Assembly (NCBI GenBank): GCA_030549775.1 | Contig: CM060174.1 | Span: forward strand, 49,491,707 to 49,555,706 | Length of the DNA: 64,000 nt | Reading direction: 5' to 3' | From: Tamarix chinensis | Lineage: Eukaryota; Streptophyta; Magnoliopsida; Caryophyllales; Tamaricaceae | Shown: positions 11,677 to 23,579 of the stretch, piece by piece | How the letters are laid out: every line of letters starts with the position of its first letter | How positions within the stretch are numbered: position 1 is the stretch's first letter | Program-made: the position numbers and the translations under genes | Notes under the pieces: generated by a model | What the model was told of the DNA's origin: nothing | Seen by the model: the letters and a program-made list of their open reading frames with translations, nothing else | The model's database searches: none

Positions 11677-12720
11677 CTAAGAATGATGCTGACTCATGTA
11701 CATTAATAATAGTATTTTTTTTACTTGATAAAGTATAGCCAACCAATTTTCCAAAACCATACCTGACCAAAGACTTAACAATCTTCCATGCAAGCAAAGC
11801 CCCTTTACTCCACTTGTTGTTTCTATCATCTTACTCAACCTCAACCTGATCCGAATCACTATCCTACTCCACCTCCTTTGATACACCATCATAAGACTCA
11901 TTCTTCCAGAGGAACACAAACTCATTAAAGGTAACATCCCTGCTAGTTAAGAACTTAGATAGAACTGGGTCCCAGAACTTGTACCCCTTCACTCAAATTT
12001 AAATCCAAGAAAAATACACTTCTTTGACCAAGGTCAAGTTTACCACCATTCATAAAAGCATAAGTAGGGAAACCAAAGACAAGCAAATTAGAGTAATTAG
12101 CTAGCTTATCAAAACACAAATACTTAGGTGTCTTTAACTCAATGGAAAAATTTTGTGATCGATTCACCATGTACAATGCCATGGGAACTATGTTATCCCA
12201 AAACACTATATCTAGCCCTCTATATAATAACTATAATAATTCTTCAGTAGGGTCCTATTCATTTGCTCACCAACCCTATTCTATAGTAGTCTCCCAACAC
12301 AAGTGTAATGTCTCGCTATCCCATGGTCTTGGCAAAAATAAATAAAAATCTACTTACCAAACTCAAGACAATTATCTATCCTAAGATATTTAACTTGTTT
12401 CTGAGTCTAACTTTCTAGTAAGATCTTTTAGCATTTGAAAACAATAAACACATCATTTTATGCTTTAAGAAATAAACCAATATCTTTTTAGAGAAATTAT
12501 CAATTATTGTGAGTAAGTACCATGAACTAACTTTGGAAGTCACTCTCCCTGGAACCTATATACATGAGAGGTGCTCTCATACTATACTTAGTTATTGAAA
12601 ATCTAACTCAATTATGCTTGCCAAGCACATAGTGATCATAGAAGTCCATAGTATCTGTATTCTTTCATCTAGCAACCCCCTCTTAGAGAGCTTAGCAAGA
12701 AACTTGACACTCATGTGTGC
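11677..12720 (-). pseudogene. Copia integrase, C-terminal part, broken
   Basis: The clearest segment (12206-11955) reads MALYMVNRSQ, then a GKLDLGQRSVFF motif. This corresponds to the C-terminal integrase words AVYLINRSPS and GKLDPRARKCVFLGY in copia elements. The following frame (11937-11677) is the linker towards RT. The integrase core to the right (12210-12700) is interrupted by stops. Function is inferred from order and these motifs. Confidence 0.6.
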
Positions 12721-12732
12721 AAATCTTATGTG

Positions 12733-13320
12733 CTAAAGTCCCGTAAAATTCAAGTATGAAAACCTCAGTGATGTCATAGCAGTTGTCCCCATAAGAGTGA
12801 AACCCACCAACTCATGCAATGTCCCAACCCATTTCCTCTTCATCTCCCCTAGGTCCCTATTTGTAACTTTCATAGTACCATTCTTAATAACACACCAGTA
12901 CCTATTAAAATATAAGGAACTTAAAGAGATAAGGTTCTTAGTTATTTCAGGGACATGCCTAATGATGGATAATGTCCTAATCATATGATCAAGCATCCTC
13001 ACCTTCATAACTGATCCTAACAAATATGCAAGTAGCATTGTTGCCTATAAAGACAACTCCACCCTAAGTCACCTTAAACGTCTAAAATCAAATCTAGTTA
13101 GCAAATATATGGTAAGTGAATCCAAAATCTAAGATCCATCTATCATTGACCTTGGTATGTTTATCAGTACCCAACAACACATCTCAATTACTATCACCAT
13201 GAGCTATAACAATAGCATCCTTCATATCGAACAACTTATCAAACTTATCACCGAGTCTCCTATCAAAACAAAACTTCCTAATATGCCCCTTCTTGTGACA
13301 ACCTTAACATATTACATTCT
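12733..13320 (-). pseudogene. Copia GAG-pre-integrase domain and zinc knuckle
   Basis: The frame 13038-12733 reads VRMLDHMIRTLSIIRHVPE, then KNLISLSSLYFNRYW, the standard copia GAG-pre-integrase pattern (VRHVPDLKRNLISLG). Upstream on the minus strand, 13309-13268, lies a zinc knuckle pattern C-x-G-C-H-K-K-G-H-I-R-K-F-C in which the second codon is a TAA stop. The CX2CX4HX4C ligands themselves are kept. Confidence 0.65.
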
Positions 13321-13339
13321 TCTACAAACTCTTTGACTT

Positions 13340-13985
13340 AGATCAAGAGTTCTTAATGTCATTAGCCCTCATGCATGTGTCCTCTCCCTGACTAACAATC
13401 TCTCACTATGTGAATCCCTAGAATTACCACTAGTAGTCAATTGAATATCAATCAACTCCCATTATAGTAGAGCATATTTTACATCCTTAACATGCCTAAA
13501 ACTAGTAGGTAAAGAACGTAATATCATAAGGGTCCAGTCTTCATCATCTAATTTAACTTCTATGTTATACAAATCAATCATAATAGAATTAAATTAATCA
13601 ATATGAGATTTTAAGGAGTGATCATGAACTAATTTTAGGTCTTAAAGTTGACTATTCAATAGTATCTGATTTGCTACTAACTTTATCATGTACAATGACT
13701 CAAGCTTCAACCAAAAGGTAACTATTATTGATTCTTTCTCCACTTCCATCAATACTTTGTTCAACAAGCACAACTATATGGTAAAAAGCGTCATTAGATC
13801 TACCTCTCCAAAACTAACATCCTTCAACGAATCTAGCATATTCAAATGACTAGATAATGTTTTTTCCAATCCATTATAAATCATAATCGCCCATATTTTA
13901 GTTTCCATAATCTAAAATTGATGTCTGATTGAACTTCTCTATATCTAATCTTAAACCCATCCCTATTACCGAATCTCTTAAACAA
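13340..13985 (-). pseudogene. Copia gag relic
   Basis: Just downstream of the PBS on the minus strand a frame gives NFRLWKLKYGRL (about 13920-13881), which fits the FSLWKLKMKAIL start of copia gag. Further on, LPTSFRHVKDVKYALL (about 13530-13465) fits the LPSSYxxLVDTLMYG gag block. Stops are frequent. No start codon can be chosen with confidence. Confidence 0.5.
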
Positions 13986-14002
13986 CCACAACTCTAATAC
14001 CA
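13986..14002 (-). other. Primer-binding site, initiator Met-tRNA type
   Basis: The minus strand reads TGGTATTAGAGTTGTGG, close to TGGTATCAGAGC, the complement of the initiator Met-tRNA 3' end used by copia elements. It fixes the orientation of the element. Confidence 0.65.
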
Positions 14003-14007
14003 AATTA

Positions 14008-14402
14008 TTAGAAATAACATACATTAAATGGTCCAAATCAAAATCAAAATTAACAAGATGATGAATAATTAATGATTCAATCACAAAAAATAATAATTGA
14101 GGCAAAAATTAGAGATATTTATTCATACTTTTGTGTAAATATAGAATGATTAAATAAATTAATAAATCAATTACATAAATTTATAGTTCTCTAATAATAG
14201 AGAATTCTATGGAAAAGAATAAGAAGTTGGGTTACATGACTTAATAGCTACAGTCTTTTCATATCTCTTTTATATATAAAAAATATCCTACATGAAAAAA
14301 TAGCATGTTCTAGAAATAACAGAATAATAGGATTCATGTTTTAGAAACAAGCCCCCCAAGGTTTATTTTATTACTCTCAACTTTTTTCTAAAACTCGCAT
14401 CA
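14008..14402 (-). mobile_element. Probable 5' LTR of the copia relic
   Basis: This AT-rich stretch lies just upstream of the PBS. On the minus strand it would run from TGATGCGAG (14402) to TTATTTCTA near the PBS. There is no second LTR to compare, so both ends are guesses from position. Confidence 0.35.
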
Positions 14403-14593
14403 ATATATTATGTGAATACACATGAGTTTTGTTAATAAACATGAAGCCCCCATGCTTATTTCAAAACTCTCAAATATACACTTACCTTCTCTAATACTTG
14501 CACAATTCAATACAATATTATGTTGTGCATCAAATACACAATCAAAACTCACACTTCTAACCATATTACTTTCTTAATGCTCTAGGATATACT

Positions 14594-14772
14594 TTAAGCA
14601 CAAAAACACTTGCATAACATGGTCCACTATTATTATTTTCTGCAATAATGTATCTATAGGTAGTATTTTATGTATGTATATATATGTACTTATTTTAAAG
14701 TTACTACTACTAGTTTAAGCATCAAAATACCTTTTTAACATGTTCCACTAATATTTTTTTCTAATAATTCAT
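14594..14772 (+). repeat. Two-copy dispersed repeat in an otherwise featureless 14403-15104 gap
   Basis: TAAGCACAAAAACACTTGC with ACATGGTCCACTA (14594 onward) recurs as TAAGCATCAAAATACC with ACATGTTCCACTA (14716 onward), about 122 bp apart, each followed by a T-rich, ATAAT-rich tail. The rest of the gap holds AT-rich sequence with a short (AT) run at 14770-14790. I see no gene in it. Confidence 0.5.
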
Positions 14773-15104
14773 ATATATATATATATATATCCACCCAATA
14801 ATATAAAGTTTTATTCTTTACCTTTTCTTCTAATTCATGAGGCACAATTCTATTCTTGTCTTCTTATTCTTGATTATTTTAAAATCAGGGTTTTAAGCAT
14901 GAAGTCTTATTTTAACTAGTCTTCATTTAGATTTTATTAAGGTATTACTATTTTACTAGATATCATAAATTAGTTTCTGAATGTAAGATTTGATACAAAC
15001 TCATTATACAGTATTACCCCTATAGCATCATATAATCAACTTTACACCCTTATAATGTCATGTAATCAAGCCTTCCTATCTTTTTATACGAATCTACTGG
15101 GCTC

Positions 15105-16960
15105 TTAAAGTGTAGCCACTGGAGCAACAAATGATGTTATTTTCTTGCAGGGTCCTTTAGTTTCTGTCGAATAACAACATGGTTTGCTGAAACCTATTTC
15201 TCTATATGAGGTCAAGGAAGCTCTATGGTCTATTGGCCAGTATAAGGCCCCAGGTCCAGATGGGTTCACTGTAGGATTCTTTAAAGCTTCTTGGAATGTG
15301 CTAGGGGAAAGCCTATGGGGTTTGATTAAACATATATTTTAGTCTGCCTCAATGCGTGTTTGCCTTGCTGTAACAAAGTTGGTCCTTATCCCTAAAGGTG
15401 AAGGAGCTCAAAGTGTGTTTGAATTTAGGCCAATTTCTTGCTGCAATGTATTATATAAAATGTTAGCTAAGGTTTTAGCTAATAGATTACAACATATTTT
15501 AACTTCCATTATTCATGCCTCTCAGGCAGGGTTTGTTAAGGGCAGATACACTAGGGATAATGTATTATTAGCTCATGAGCTTATTCACTTTTACAAAAGG
15601 AAAAATGCTTCACTAAGGTGTATGCTCTAGGTGGATATCAAAAGGGCTTATGATTTAGTCAATTAGAAATTTTTGGAGAATATTCTGCTAGGTTAGCATT
15701 TTCCTATCCATATTGTTAGACTGATTATGGCTTGTGTATGTAAGGTTGATTATTCTTTATGCATTAATAATAATATGTTGGCTCCTTTTAAGGGCGAAAA
15801 AGGCTTAAGGCAGGGAGATCCTTTATCCCCTATCTTTGTGTGATTGTGATGGAGTATTTTAGTAGGATGTTACAAACTCTTTGGATGAGTGATGGATTTC
15901 ATGGGCATCCTAAATGCAATAGGTTGAAGATTATCAATCTAGCTTTTGTAGATGATATTCTCCTATTCTATAGGGCTAATTTAACATCTATAAATGCTAT
16001 CGAAGCTATGTTCCAAGATTTTGCTGCTGCCTTTGGTTTATTTATTAATCTAGAGAAAAGTTCTATCTATTTTGGTGGAGTTTCTCAGGATGTGAAGATG
16101 TCCATTTTATCTCAGCTATAATTTCAGGAAGAGAGGTTACCTTTTAGGTATTTGCGGGTTCCTTTGAATGCATATAAATTAAAAGTAACAGATATGCAGT
16201 CCTTGGTGCAGAAAATCACAAATAAACTACAGCATTGGGCAAATAGATTACTTCCATATGCTGGTAGGTTGCAATTGTTGAAATTAGTGATTTTTTGGTA
16301 TCACCATGTATTGGAGTCAATTGTTCTTTCTCCCCAAAAAATTACTTCTAAAGATCATTAGCCTATGTAGAGTGTTTCTGTGGACAGGAAAGGATTCCTC
16401 AAGCAAAAGAGCTCTTGTGGCCTAGAAGATGGTGTGTTTTCCTAAAAATGAAGGAGGGTTGGGTATTATTGATTTGTTTGCTTGGAATATAGCAGCAATT
16501 GGGAAGAATCTATGGAACACGTATAAGGATAAAAATTCATTATGGATAAAATGGATCTACACTTACTTCATTAAAGATCAGAATGTGGCTGATTTTAGGC
16601 TACCTTGTACAGCCTCTTGGATTCTGCATAATATTCTTGGTTTAAGGCCAAAGTTACTCTCAATTTTCCAGCTTCTTCAAACAGAGGGAAGTTATAGCAT
16701 TTCAGTAGTGTATGATATGATTCGAATTAAGGCTCCTAACGTGTGCTAGTGGAAGGCAGTTTGGAAAAGCCCAGCTACTCCAAAACACAATTTGTGTCCT
16801 GGCTGGTTACTCACTCAAGGATACCCACTAAGGACCTGCTATCTAAAACTTTTCCTACCATAAACCTATAGTGTTGTTTCTTTCCTCAATAGGAAAGTAT
16901 AAGCCATCTTCTATTCCATTGCCATGGTCTGCAGCAGCTTTAGGATACCATCAAGAAGGT
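15105..16960 (+). pseudogene. LINE ORF2 remnant: reverse transcriptase and zf-RVT region
   Basis: Non-LTR RT blocks appear in order: APGPDGFTVGFFKASW (about 15250), TKLVLIP and EFRPISCCNVLYKMLAKVLA (15370-15480), QAGFVKGR (about 15520), VDIKRAYD (about 15630), GLRQGDPLSP (about 15810), the catalytic FVDD (about 15946) and YLRVPLNAYK (about 16150). The C-terminal part continues with KNEGGLGIIDL (about 16450) and a zf-RVT-like segment with W-K-A-V-W-K near 16750. Stops occur near 15344, 15628, 15664 and 15841, with a frameshift near 15841. The FVDD catalytic pair is kept, but the protein cannot be made. Confidence 0.8.
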
Positions 16961-17295
16961 TTTTAGAGAAAGAAGAAGACATGAATCATGGCAGTCTTTG
17001 CTGAAAGGCATTTTTTATTCTCAAAATAGAGGGGTTGCTAAGCACATTTTAGAGTTGCTTTCTATGCTATTAGTATCTATGAGGTGTGGAAAGCTCGAAA
17101 TGCATGTATTTTTTACAAATGTAAGATGGGACCTAAAAAGGATTGCTTATAAAATTTCTCTAGTTATGTCAACTATATGTAATAACTCTACACATAGTGC
17201 AAAGTTTAGAGGTTTCTTAGGTCAAGTAGATCAATTCTATAGCCTTGGATGTAAATTTTCTTCATGATATAATATATACTTTTATTTAAAAAAAA
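15105..17295 (+). mobile_element. 5'-truncated plant L1-type LINE
   Basis: The coding similarity starts abruptly inside the linker before the RT and runs through RT, thumb region and a zf-RVT-like C-terminus. It ends about 30 bp before a short A-run (17288-17295), the expected LINE tail. No ORF1 or endonuclease precedes it, as expected for 5' truncation during target-primed reverse transcription. Target duplications could not be defined. Confidence 0.8.
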
Positions 17296-17662
17296 CAACT
17301 TTCTCTTACTATTATTTTCATCATAAATCATTCGTAAGAATTATTTCTTAATAAACCCCACTAGTTTCAATTGTCACTATGATTATCAAGGATAATAATA
17401 TTAATAACTATATTTTCCCTAACTATAACTTTACTATCCTTACGTAGCAAAATGAAATTTACATATTGAGATTAGGATTTATAAACCCTTTTTTTATTAA
17501 TGTAAACACTATGTATTATCCCTTAATAACCTATATTATTCCACTTGCATTGATATCCTTAATTATTTTAATTAAAAACTATTAATAATACATGTTTTCT
17601 TAGCTTTATTCTTTCTCTAAGGACATATTTTTTGCATATGATTTTTTTTCATATAATTTGAA

Positions 17663-17694
<32 letters not shown>

Positions 17695-19828
17695 TCTATA
17701 TGTGTATTCATAATTTTAAAGAAGTGTATTTTGTTGGAAAATATGATTTTGATTATAAGACGTGTATTTCTTACAAGTGTAATAAAAGTAATAAGACATG
17801 AAAAAAATAATGTATAACATAAAATACACCTTGCTAGGTACATATGGTTGTGGGATGCATTTTACAATACTATCACTATTATAATAATTATCTTTTATTA
17901 TATTTTTTTTATTATAGAAAAATTATATCGATTGATTTGAACTCATATAATCTAGTCTATATTGATATAAAAATTAATATGAGGATAACAAACCTAAAGT
18001 TAAGCACTAATTTTTTTTTTATCCCCTCCCTACCCTCCTCACTACATATAAGATCTTTCTAAATTCAACATCTCCAACAAAATTTAGCTTTATTTATTTA
18101 ACTACTATGTTAAAAAAGTGTAAGTCCTTATAAACCTTAAGAATTATCACTCTTTTTTAATTTTTTTCATCTATTATTCATCAACATCCTCTTTATGTTC
18201 TATTGTTATATACTACGTAAAACCTTCATTAATATCCATAAACATTTTATCCTTAGTTGAGTAGTATGAAACATTTGTCAAAAGAAAATAAAGGAAATAA
18301 AGGGAAAAGAAAAAAAATGATTTGAGGCTTAAAACCATGGGGCTTTTTTAGTTGGAAAAGACTAGTTTCTAAGGTTTAAAGCTTATCTTTTGTAAGTCAA
18401 ATCTACTTTAGGTAAAATAAATATCTTTATGTTATTTTGATAATCATTCATAACATTAATTGAAATATTAAATTATGAAATTATTCCACATTGTATAGTT
18501 ACCTAACATTCTAGTATGTCCTATCTAGTGACTTGAAAACATTTATATGAATAACACACTTGGTACTTAGATATAAATTAGTATTAAAGGAAAGTGTAAG
18601 AAGTTTTCTTCCATATGAAAATTATGGCTCTTATTTAAAAATTCATACCGTCCTCACAAAAACCTTTAAGCATAAGATCAACTAGTACCATATTTGCTAT
18701 TATGGTTAGGATAGGCCGGCACTATTTTCATTCCTCATGTGTTTGATGAGTGTTATTTATGGGGTTAATTTTGATACATTAACTCTTAATTTCATGATTA
18801 ACATAGGGTCATTGAGCATGTTTGGAACTACTTATCAAAAGTAATTATCTATGATAATTACTTATTTTAGTAACATTTTAAGCTAAAAAATTTATAAAAT
18901 AAGTAATTATCATGAATAACTAATTTTGATAAGTAACTCCAAACATAAACTAAGCCATATTTCATCTTATTTCTTCATGTTTAAGAACATAGGCTTTAAT
19001 AGAAGAAATCAAGGAGTAAACGAAGTTAAAATGCTAGGATTTAAAGTAAAATAGACACAATGACTTGAGGATAGCTAATAAATCAAGAATCATAAAAAAG
19101 TGTGAAAAATGGAGCTTGTGTACAATAAATAAGTGAAAAAGATAGGATCCACCAACACAACATAGGTACCCTTTGTTAATCATTACTGTTCATGTCAATC
19201 CTTATTTTTCAAATTTCATGAGCATTGTTTAGTTTCATGTAATATATTATGATAGGGTTATATAAATAATCTATTATTTAGTGATGAGTTTTAACTTTTA
19301 GCATTCACTGGGTTTTCTTCATACTCAATAACTCCCATGAAAAATTATGAATTAAGATGAGAATAATCTTTAATATTCCATCCTTTTTAGTTATAGGTTA
19401 TCATCTTGATTCAAGGAGCATTAATCGTCACATCTTGTTCTTCTTTCTCTTTCCATTTGATATTTGATGTCATTTATACACTTTAATTATTTTATGTGTT
19501 TGATTTCCACAACTACACAAGAGTTATTCTCATGTATCTAGAATTTGAAGTATCCCAACTATTTATTTTAAGTATTGAGATAAAAAAAAATTTGTATTGT
19601 TTAATGCACTAATTGGTTATAATGCTTAGTTATAAGGTTCTTTTTAAAGTTATAATACTTGATAAATATAATATAAATATTTAATTAAATGAATAAATTG
19701 TGAAGATTAATATTATAAAGCTCATAACTTTAATATTAAAGATGAATATACATTTAATCTCACAAAAATAGGTGATTAGATTTGTTTGAATATGATATTA
19801 GACTTGGAAATATGCTAGAGACTAAAAT
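17296..19828. other. AT-rich stretch without recognisable genes
   Basis: I see no coding similarity on either strand. The stretch contains an (AT)n run at 17662-17689 and one hairpin MITE (18819-18947, listed separately). The rest is unassigned and could be eroded LTR or spacer. Confidence 0.6.
18819..18947. mobile_element. Hairpin MITE of about 130 bp
   Basis: The left arm, ATGTTTGGAACTACTTATC then AAAAGTAATTATC and GATAATTACTTATTTTA, is matched in inverse by the right arm, which ends GATAAGTAACTCCAAACAT. The arms pair over about 55 bp with few mismatches around a loop near 18885. There is no coding capacity. The family is not assigned, because target duplications are not clear. Confidence 0.7.
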
Positions 19829-22800
19829 TATAACAACCTCAAATTATGAACTTCAAATTTTCATTTTATGGAAGCATTAATTACCAACTTATTGGGTGTT
19901 ACTACCACACTTAGCATTATTTCAACTCCCTCACCTTCCTTATGCCAAGTATTAAGGCCAAATTAAGCCATAACCAAAGTAAATCAATGAAAATAGAATA
20001 ATACATTAATAGAACTTACAGATAATATTTTTAGTATAATAGTATAACTAAAATATACCAAAGGACATAAGAGTCAAAAGGGAAACCGATCAAACCCAAA
20101 AACTAGCATCCAATGGTATGACACTTGTTTGCTCTAATTCTTAAACCTAATGCCCACTCTGGAAATGGGACATCTTCCTAAGGACTTCGCTTATCTTTCC
20201 CATTCTTATACGATTCATGTCACTCCATGGCCCTCATGTAATCATCTACAAAATTAGTATCAGTACAAGTTTCTCGTACTAAGTAATTCATACTACCACA
20301 TAAGAGACAACATACACACATTTCACAGTCACTCCAAAAAGCATACTTAAGCACAAAGCAAGTCTATGACCACCAATAATACTCATGGAAAAATTTATAT
20401 AAACATCTAATCTCAAACTCAATATTAAAACATACCAGTCAACTTCTCATCATTTCAAGGTACAAAGTTAGATATAATTAGTTAAAAAATTTCCAAACAT
20501 AGTAGTAGGACACTAAGTCAACTACTGAAACAATAATCCAAAATCATAATAAGGTAAGTTGCTGAGGTGCTTACCAAACTAAGAATTCTAAAAAAAACTA
20601 AGGCAGGGCACTAGTGTGACTACCGAACTAAACAATCTAAAATAATACCAAGGTACGACACTAAGAAGACTACCGAACAAACCAATCCTTACTTTTTATT
20701 TTATTATACTATAGATATTTACATTTTTAACTTGCTTAAGGAAGATATAATAAACATAGGGACATAACAATATACCTAGTTATATTAGTACTCAAAGGAC
20801 ACAATACACTTACCTTGAATCCAAGGACATAGTGGTACTCCTAGCCATACCAACACTCAAAGGTAAGATAGTATCCTCTAACCTCATTCACCTATTCCTT
20901 AAGTATCAATACCCCCTATAAGGCTTGTAGGTAATCTATAGAGTAAATTAGAGCCTTAATTAGTAACAATGGAACACTGATGAGCTAAAATAAATGAGGA
21001 CCAACACCATACGTCTAGGGTAGCTAATCTTTGAAATCAACCATTCCTGACTTGAGGTCTTTTACTTTAAGTATTAATAATTTATGAGGTGGTCACATAA
21101 GTTACATATTACACATCACTTTCCATTTTCATACTTAACCTTTTTCCCTTTCATTTACAATTATGAAGGTAAACCTGAAGGTCATAGGTCTATGCTAAAC
21201 AAAGTTAAACTAAGGTCAAACTATAAAAATTCTAAGACTATTCTAGCCTTCATTTATCTGTAAAAGATATATTAGGTAAAAATTATTAAAATTCCCTTCA
21301 AAACCTTAGTTTTACCATTTTATTCATTTTCATATAAAACATTATCATTACAAGAGATTTTTCATAAGCAAGTGTAAAGGAAATATTCCAAATTACTATA
21401 GTAAGTACGTGATCTTTATATTTGGTGATTAAATGTATTTTTCACTTATCTTACATTTAGTGGGTTGCATCTCCAAAACCCTAATCATGTAGATCTCATG
21501 TACCACATCTTCCACACAGCATATATATACACATTTAAAGTAAAATAAGTCATTTAAATAAGAATATTATCATCAAAGTACATGTAAGGGAATATCTCTA
21601 ATTCAAGGTCATATGAATGGAATTTATCATGTGCTAACTCTAATCAAGCCCATACATTTCCATTTAAATCATTATAACTCTAACTACCATGCATTAACAA
21701 CCATGAAGCATTTACCATTGAATTTAAACAATAACTTATAAAGAATTAAAATCTTAAAAATTTCCTATACATACGGACATAAACATATTAGGATGCATAC
21801 AACTTAACTTTCAATAATCATACATATCATCCATTCAACATGTTATCATTTGATTATACATGTCATAATATTTGAAAAGAAAAAAATCCTATCATGATTC
21901 TAGGACTAAAAAATAGTAGCATGCTTGCACATAATTTCTACCATCTTATAAGTGATTAGATTTACCTAATCTAAGCTTACACAAAAGAAATCTTCTCCAA
22001 AGTCCTCAAGAATTACCTATGAATTTAAAATTGAAACACATATGTATTAGAAAATAATATTACAAAACAATAATCAAATAATACTAAAATAATTTAAATA
22101 TCAAGGAAAGAGAAAATCAAAGAAACTTCAAACAACTAAAGGGATAAGTATTGGTTGAGGTTGCCGAGAAGGAGAGGGTGGAAATGGTGGACTTGGTCTG
22201 TGATAGTGGACCATGAACAACATAAATGGCTGGTCATATGGAGGGTAGAATTGACAGCAAAGGTGTAGCAAGTGGAGGAAGAAAAAGGTTGCACAAAAGG
22301 GTTGAAGAAGAGAGGAGAGTTTGGTGGGAAAATGGTGTACCATGAATAGGAATCTTTGGTGAAGTTAGCCAAAGGTAAATGTGGTAGCCTTTGTTGGGTT
22401 TGGCCAAAAGGATGAAGGCCGGAACAGTGAGTTTTGTCAAAGGGGATAGGGAGGAAAGATGGTATTGGTTGGTGATGTTGTGGTAGTTTTGGTGCAAAGG
22501 TCCAAAGATAAGGGAGATGGTTTATTTTAGGGAGGTTGTGCGTGGTTTTTGGGGTATCTTTGATAGGGGTTACCAATGCAAGGGTGAGGGATTGATGATG
22601 GTTAAAAGTGGAAAGGAAAAGAGGCTTGTGGTGGAGTGCATTGAAAAATAAAAATGGTGGTAGAAGGAACAAGCAATAATGGAGAAAAGGGAGGGTTAAC
22701 TTGTTTGAGGGAGAATGGGAGAAGGAGGAGACATGTAGGGTTAAGGCATGATGAAAAGAAAGAAAGGTGTAGGGCATAATAAGAAGATATCATGTAGGGA

Positions 22801-23181
22801 AATGAAAAGCACAAGAAGGGGAGGAAAAAATGGGAGAGGGGGAGGTGTAGTGTAGGGTTGGTGAAGGGTGAAGGCTCGTAGGTGTAAGGAGTGTCGGGTA
22901 AAGGAAGTAGGGTGAGGTAAGGAAATTCTAGCATTGATTATGGGATAGGTTAGGGTAATTTATAGGTGAAAATCAAGGCAAAATTTATTAGGTTACCATG
23001 TTAGGCTTACTCAATGAAATAGATATCAGTTATAATCCATCTTAGATTTAAAATTTAATAAGTTATAGTAATATTACACATATTATCAATATCTTTATCA
23101 CCAAATATCCTAAAAGAATTATTACAACTATTACACATAATTACCGGTTATAGTTAGGGTTTTTGGAAATAGGGTATTAAA
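19829..23181 (-). mobile_element. Solo LTR, 3.35 kb, minus strand, same broad family as 31-3251
   Basis: On the minus strand it starts near 23181 (TTTAATACCC, then CCAAAAACCCTAACTATAACC) and ends near 19829 in GAGGTTGTTATA, a decayed GATGTTACA end. Imperfect 5-bp flanks AAAAT (19824-19828) and AGAAT (23182-23186) fit a target duplication with one change. Internally it shares the leader, the GTGTAAGCTTAG block (about 21980) and the AAGTGTGGTAGTAACACCC block (about 19900) with the other long LTRs. Long Pro/His/Ser-rich open frames on the minus strand (22136-22934) arise from its C-rich leader and are not taken as genes. Confidence 0.7.
20500..20690 (-). repeat. Short tandem repeats inside the minus-strand LTR
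   Basis: Three to four diverged units of about 50 bp carry words such as CTACCGAACTAA with AAGGCAGGGCAC or AAGGTACGACAC. They sit at the place equivalent to the minisatellite at 2432-2632 in the plus-strand LTR. Confidence 0.5.
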
Positions 23182-23579
23182 AGAATAAGATGAACTACCT
23201 TATTAGTATCGATTAACTAATTCACTTTTTTATTTATCTCTTTGATAGTTTTATATTTGTGGTGAAGTTATTCTACTTGCTTTTTAGTAGATCCCGTTCT
23301 TCTTATTTGCAATTGACCTTTTTTTGGGTATGCAAAATTGTATATTAATGAAAGAAAATATGCATAATCATGGGAAAATTCCTTAACTATTAATCTCTAA
23401 AAGATATTAAAGGGAAGTAATAGTACTCAAACTAGAAAATTAATACTAGTCATTAAATTCTTAAATAACTTACAATCTTAAAACTTTCTCATCCTTCCTG
23501 TCATATTTGAAATGATTTGATTTTTTATTAGTGTGGTCATTTTTATCTCATTGGAAAATGTTCTTATATTTCTCTCCCT

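Larger units (their letters stand above)
10536..14402 (-). mobile_element. Decayed Ty1/copia retrotransposon lacking its 3' end
   Basis: Read on the minus strand, the element has the copia order gag, zinc knuckle, GAG-pre-integrase, integrase, RT and the start of RNase H, all with stops and frameshifts. A primer-binding site complementary to initiator Met-tRNA lies at 13986-14002, so the 5' LTR should lie just right of it. The RNase H is cut off near 10540, where unit C of the tandem array begins, and no 3' LTR is seen. The order of domains (integrase before RT) sets it apart from the gypsy elements in the window. Confidence 0.75.

Noticed and set aside
22136..22934. Minus-strand open frame of 213 codons and two overlapping frames
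   Set aside because: Compositionally biased (Pro, His, Phe, Ser) and located in the leader of the minus-strand LTR; no domain or conserved motif.
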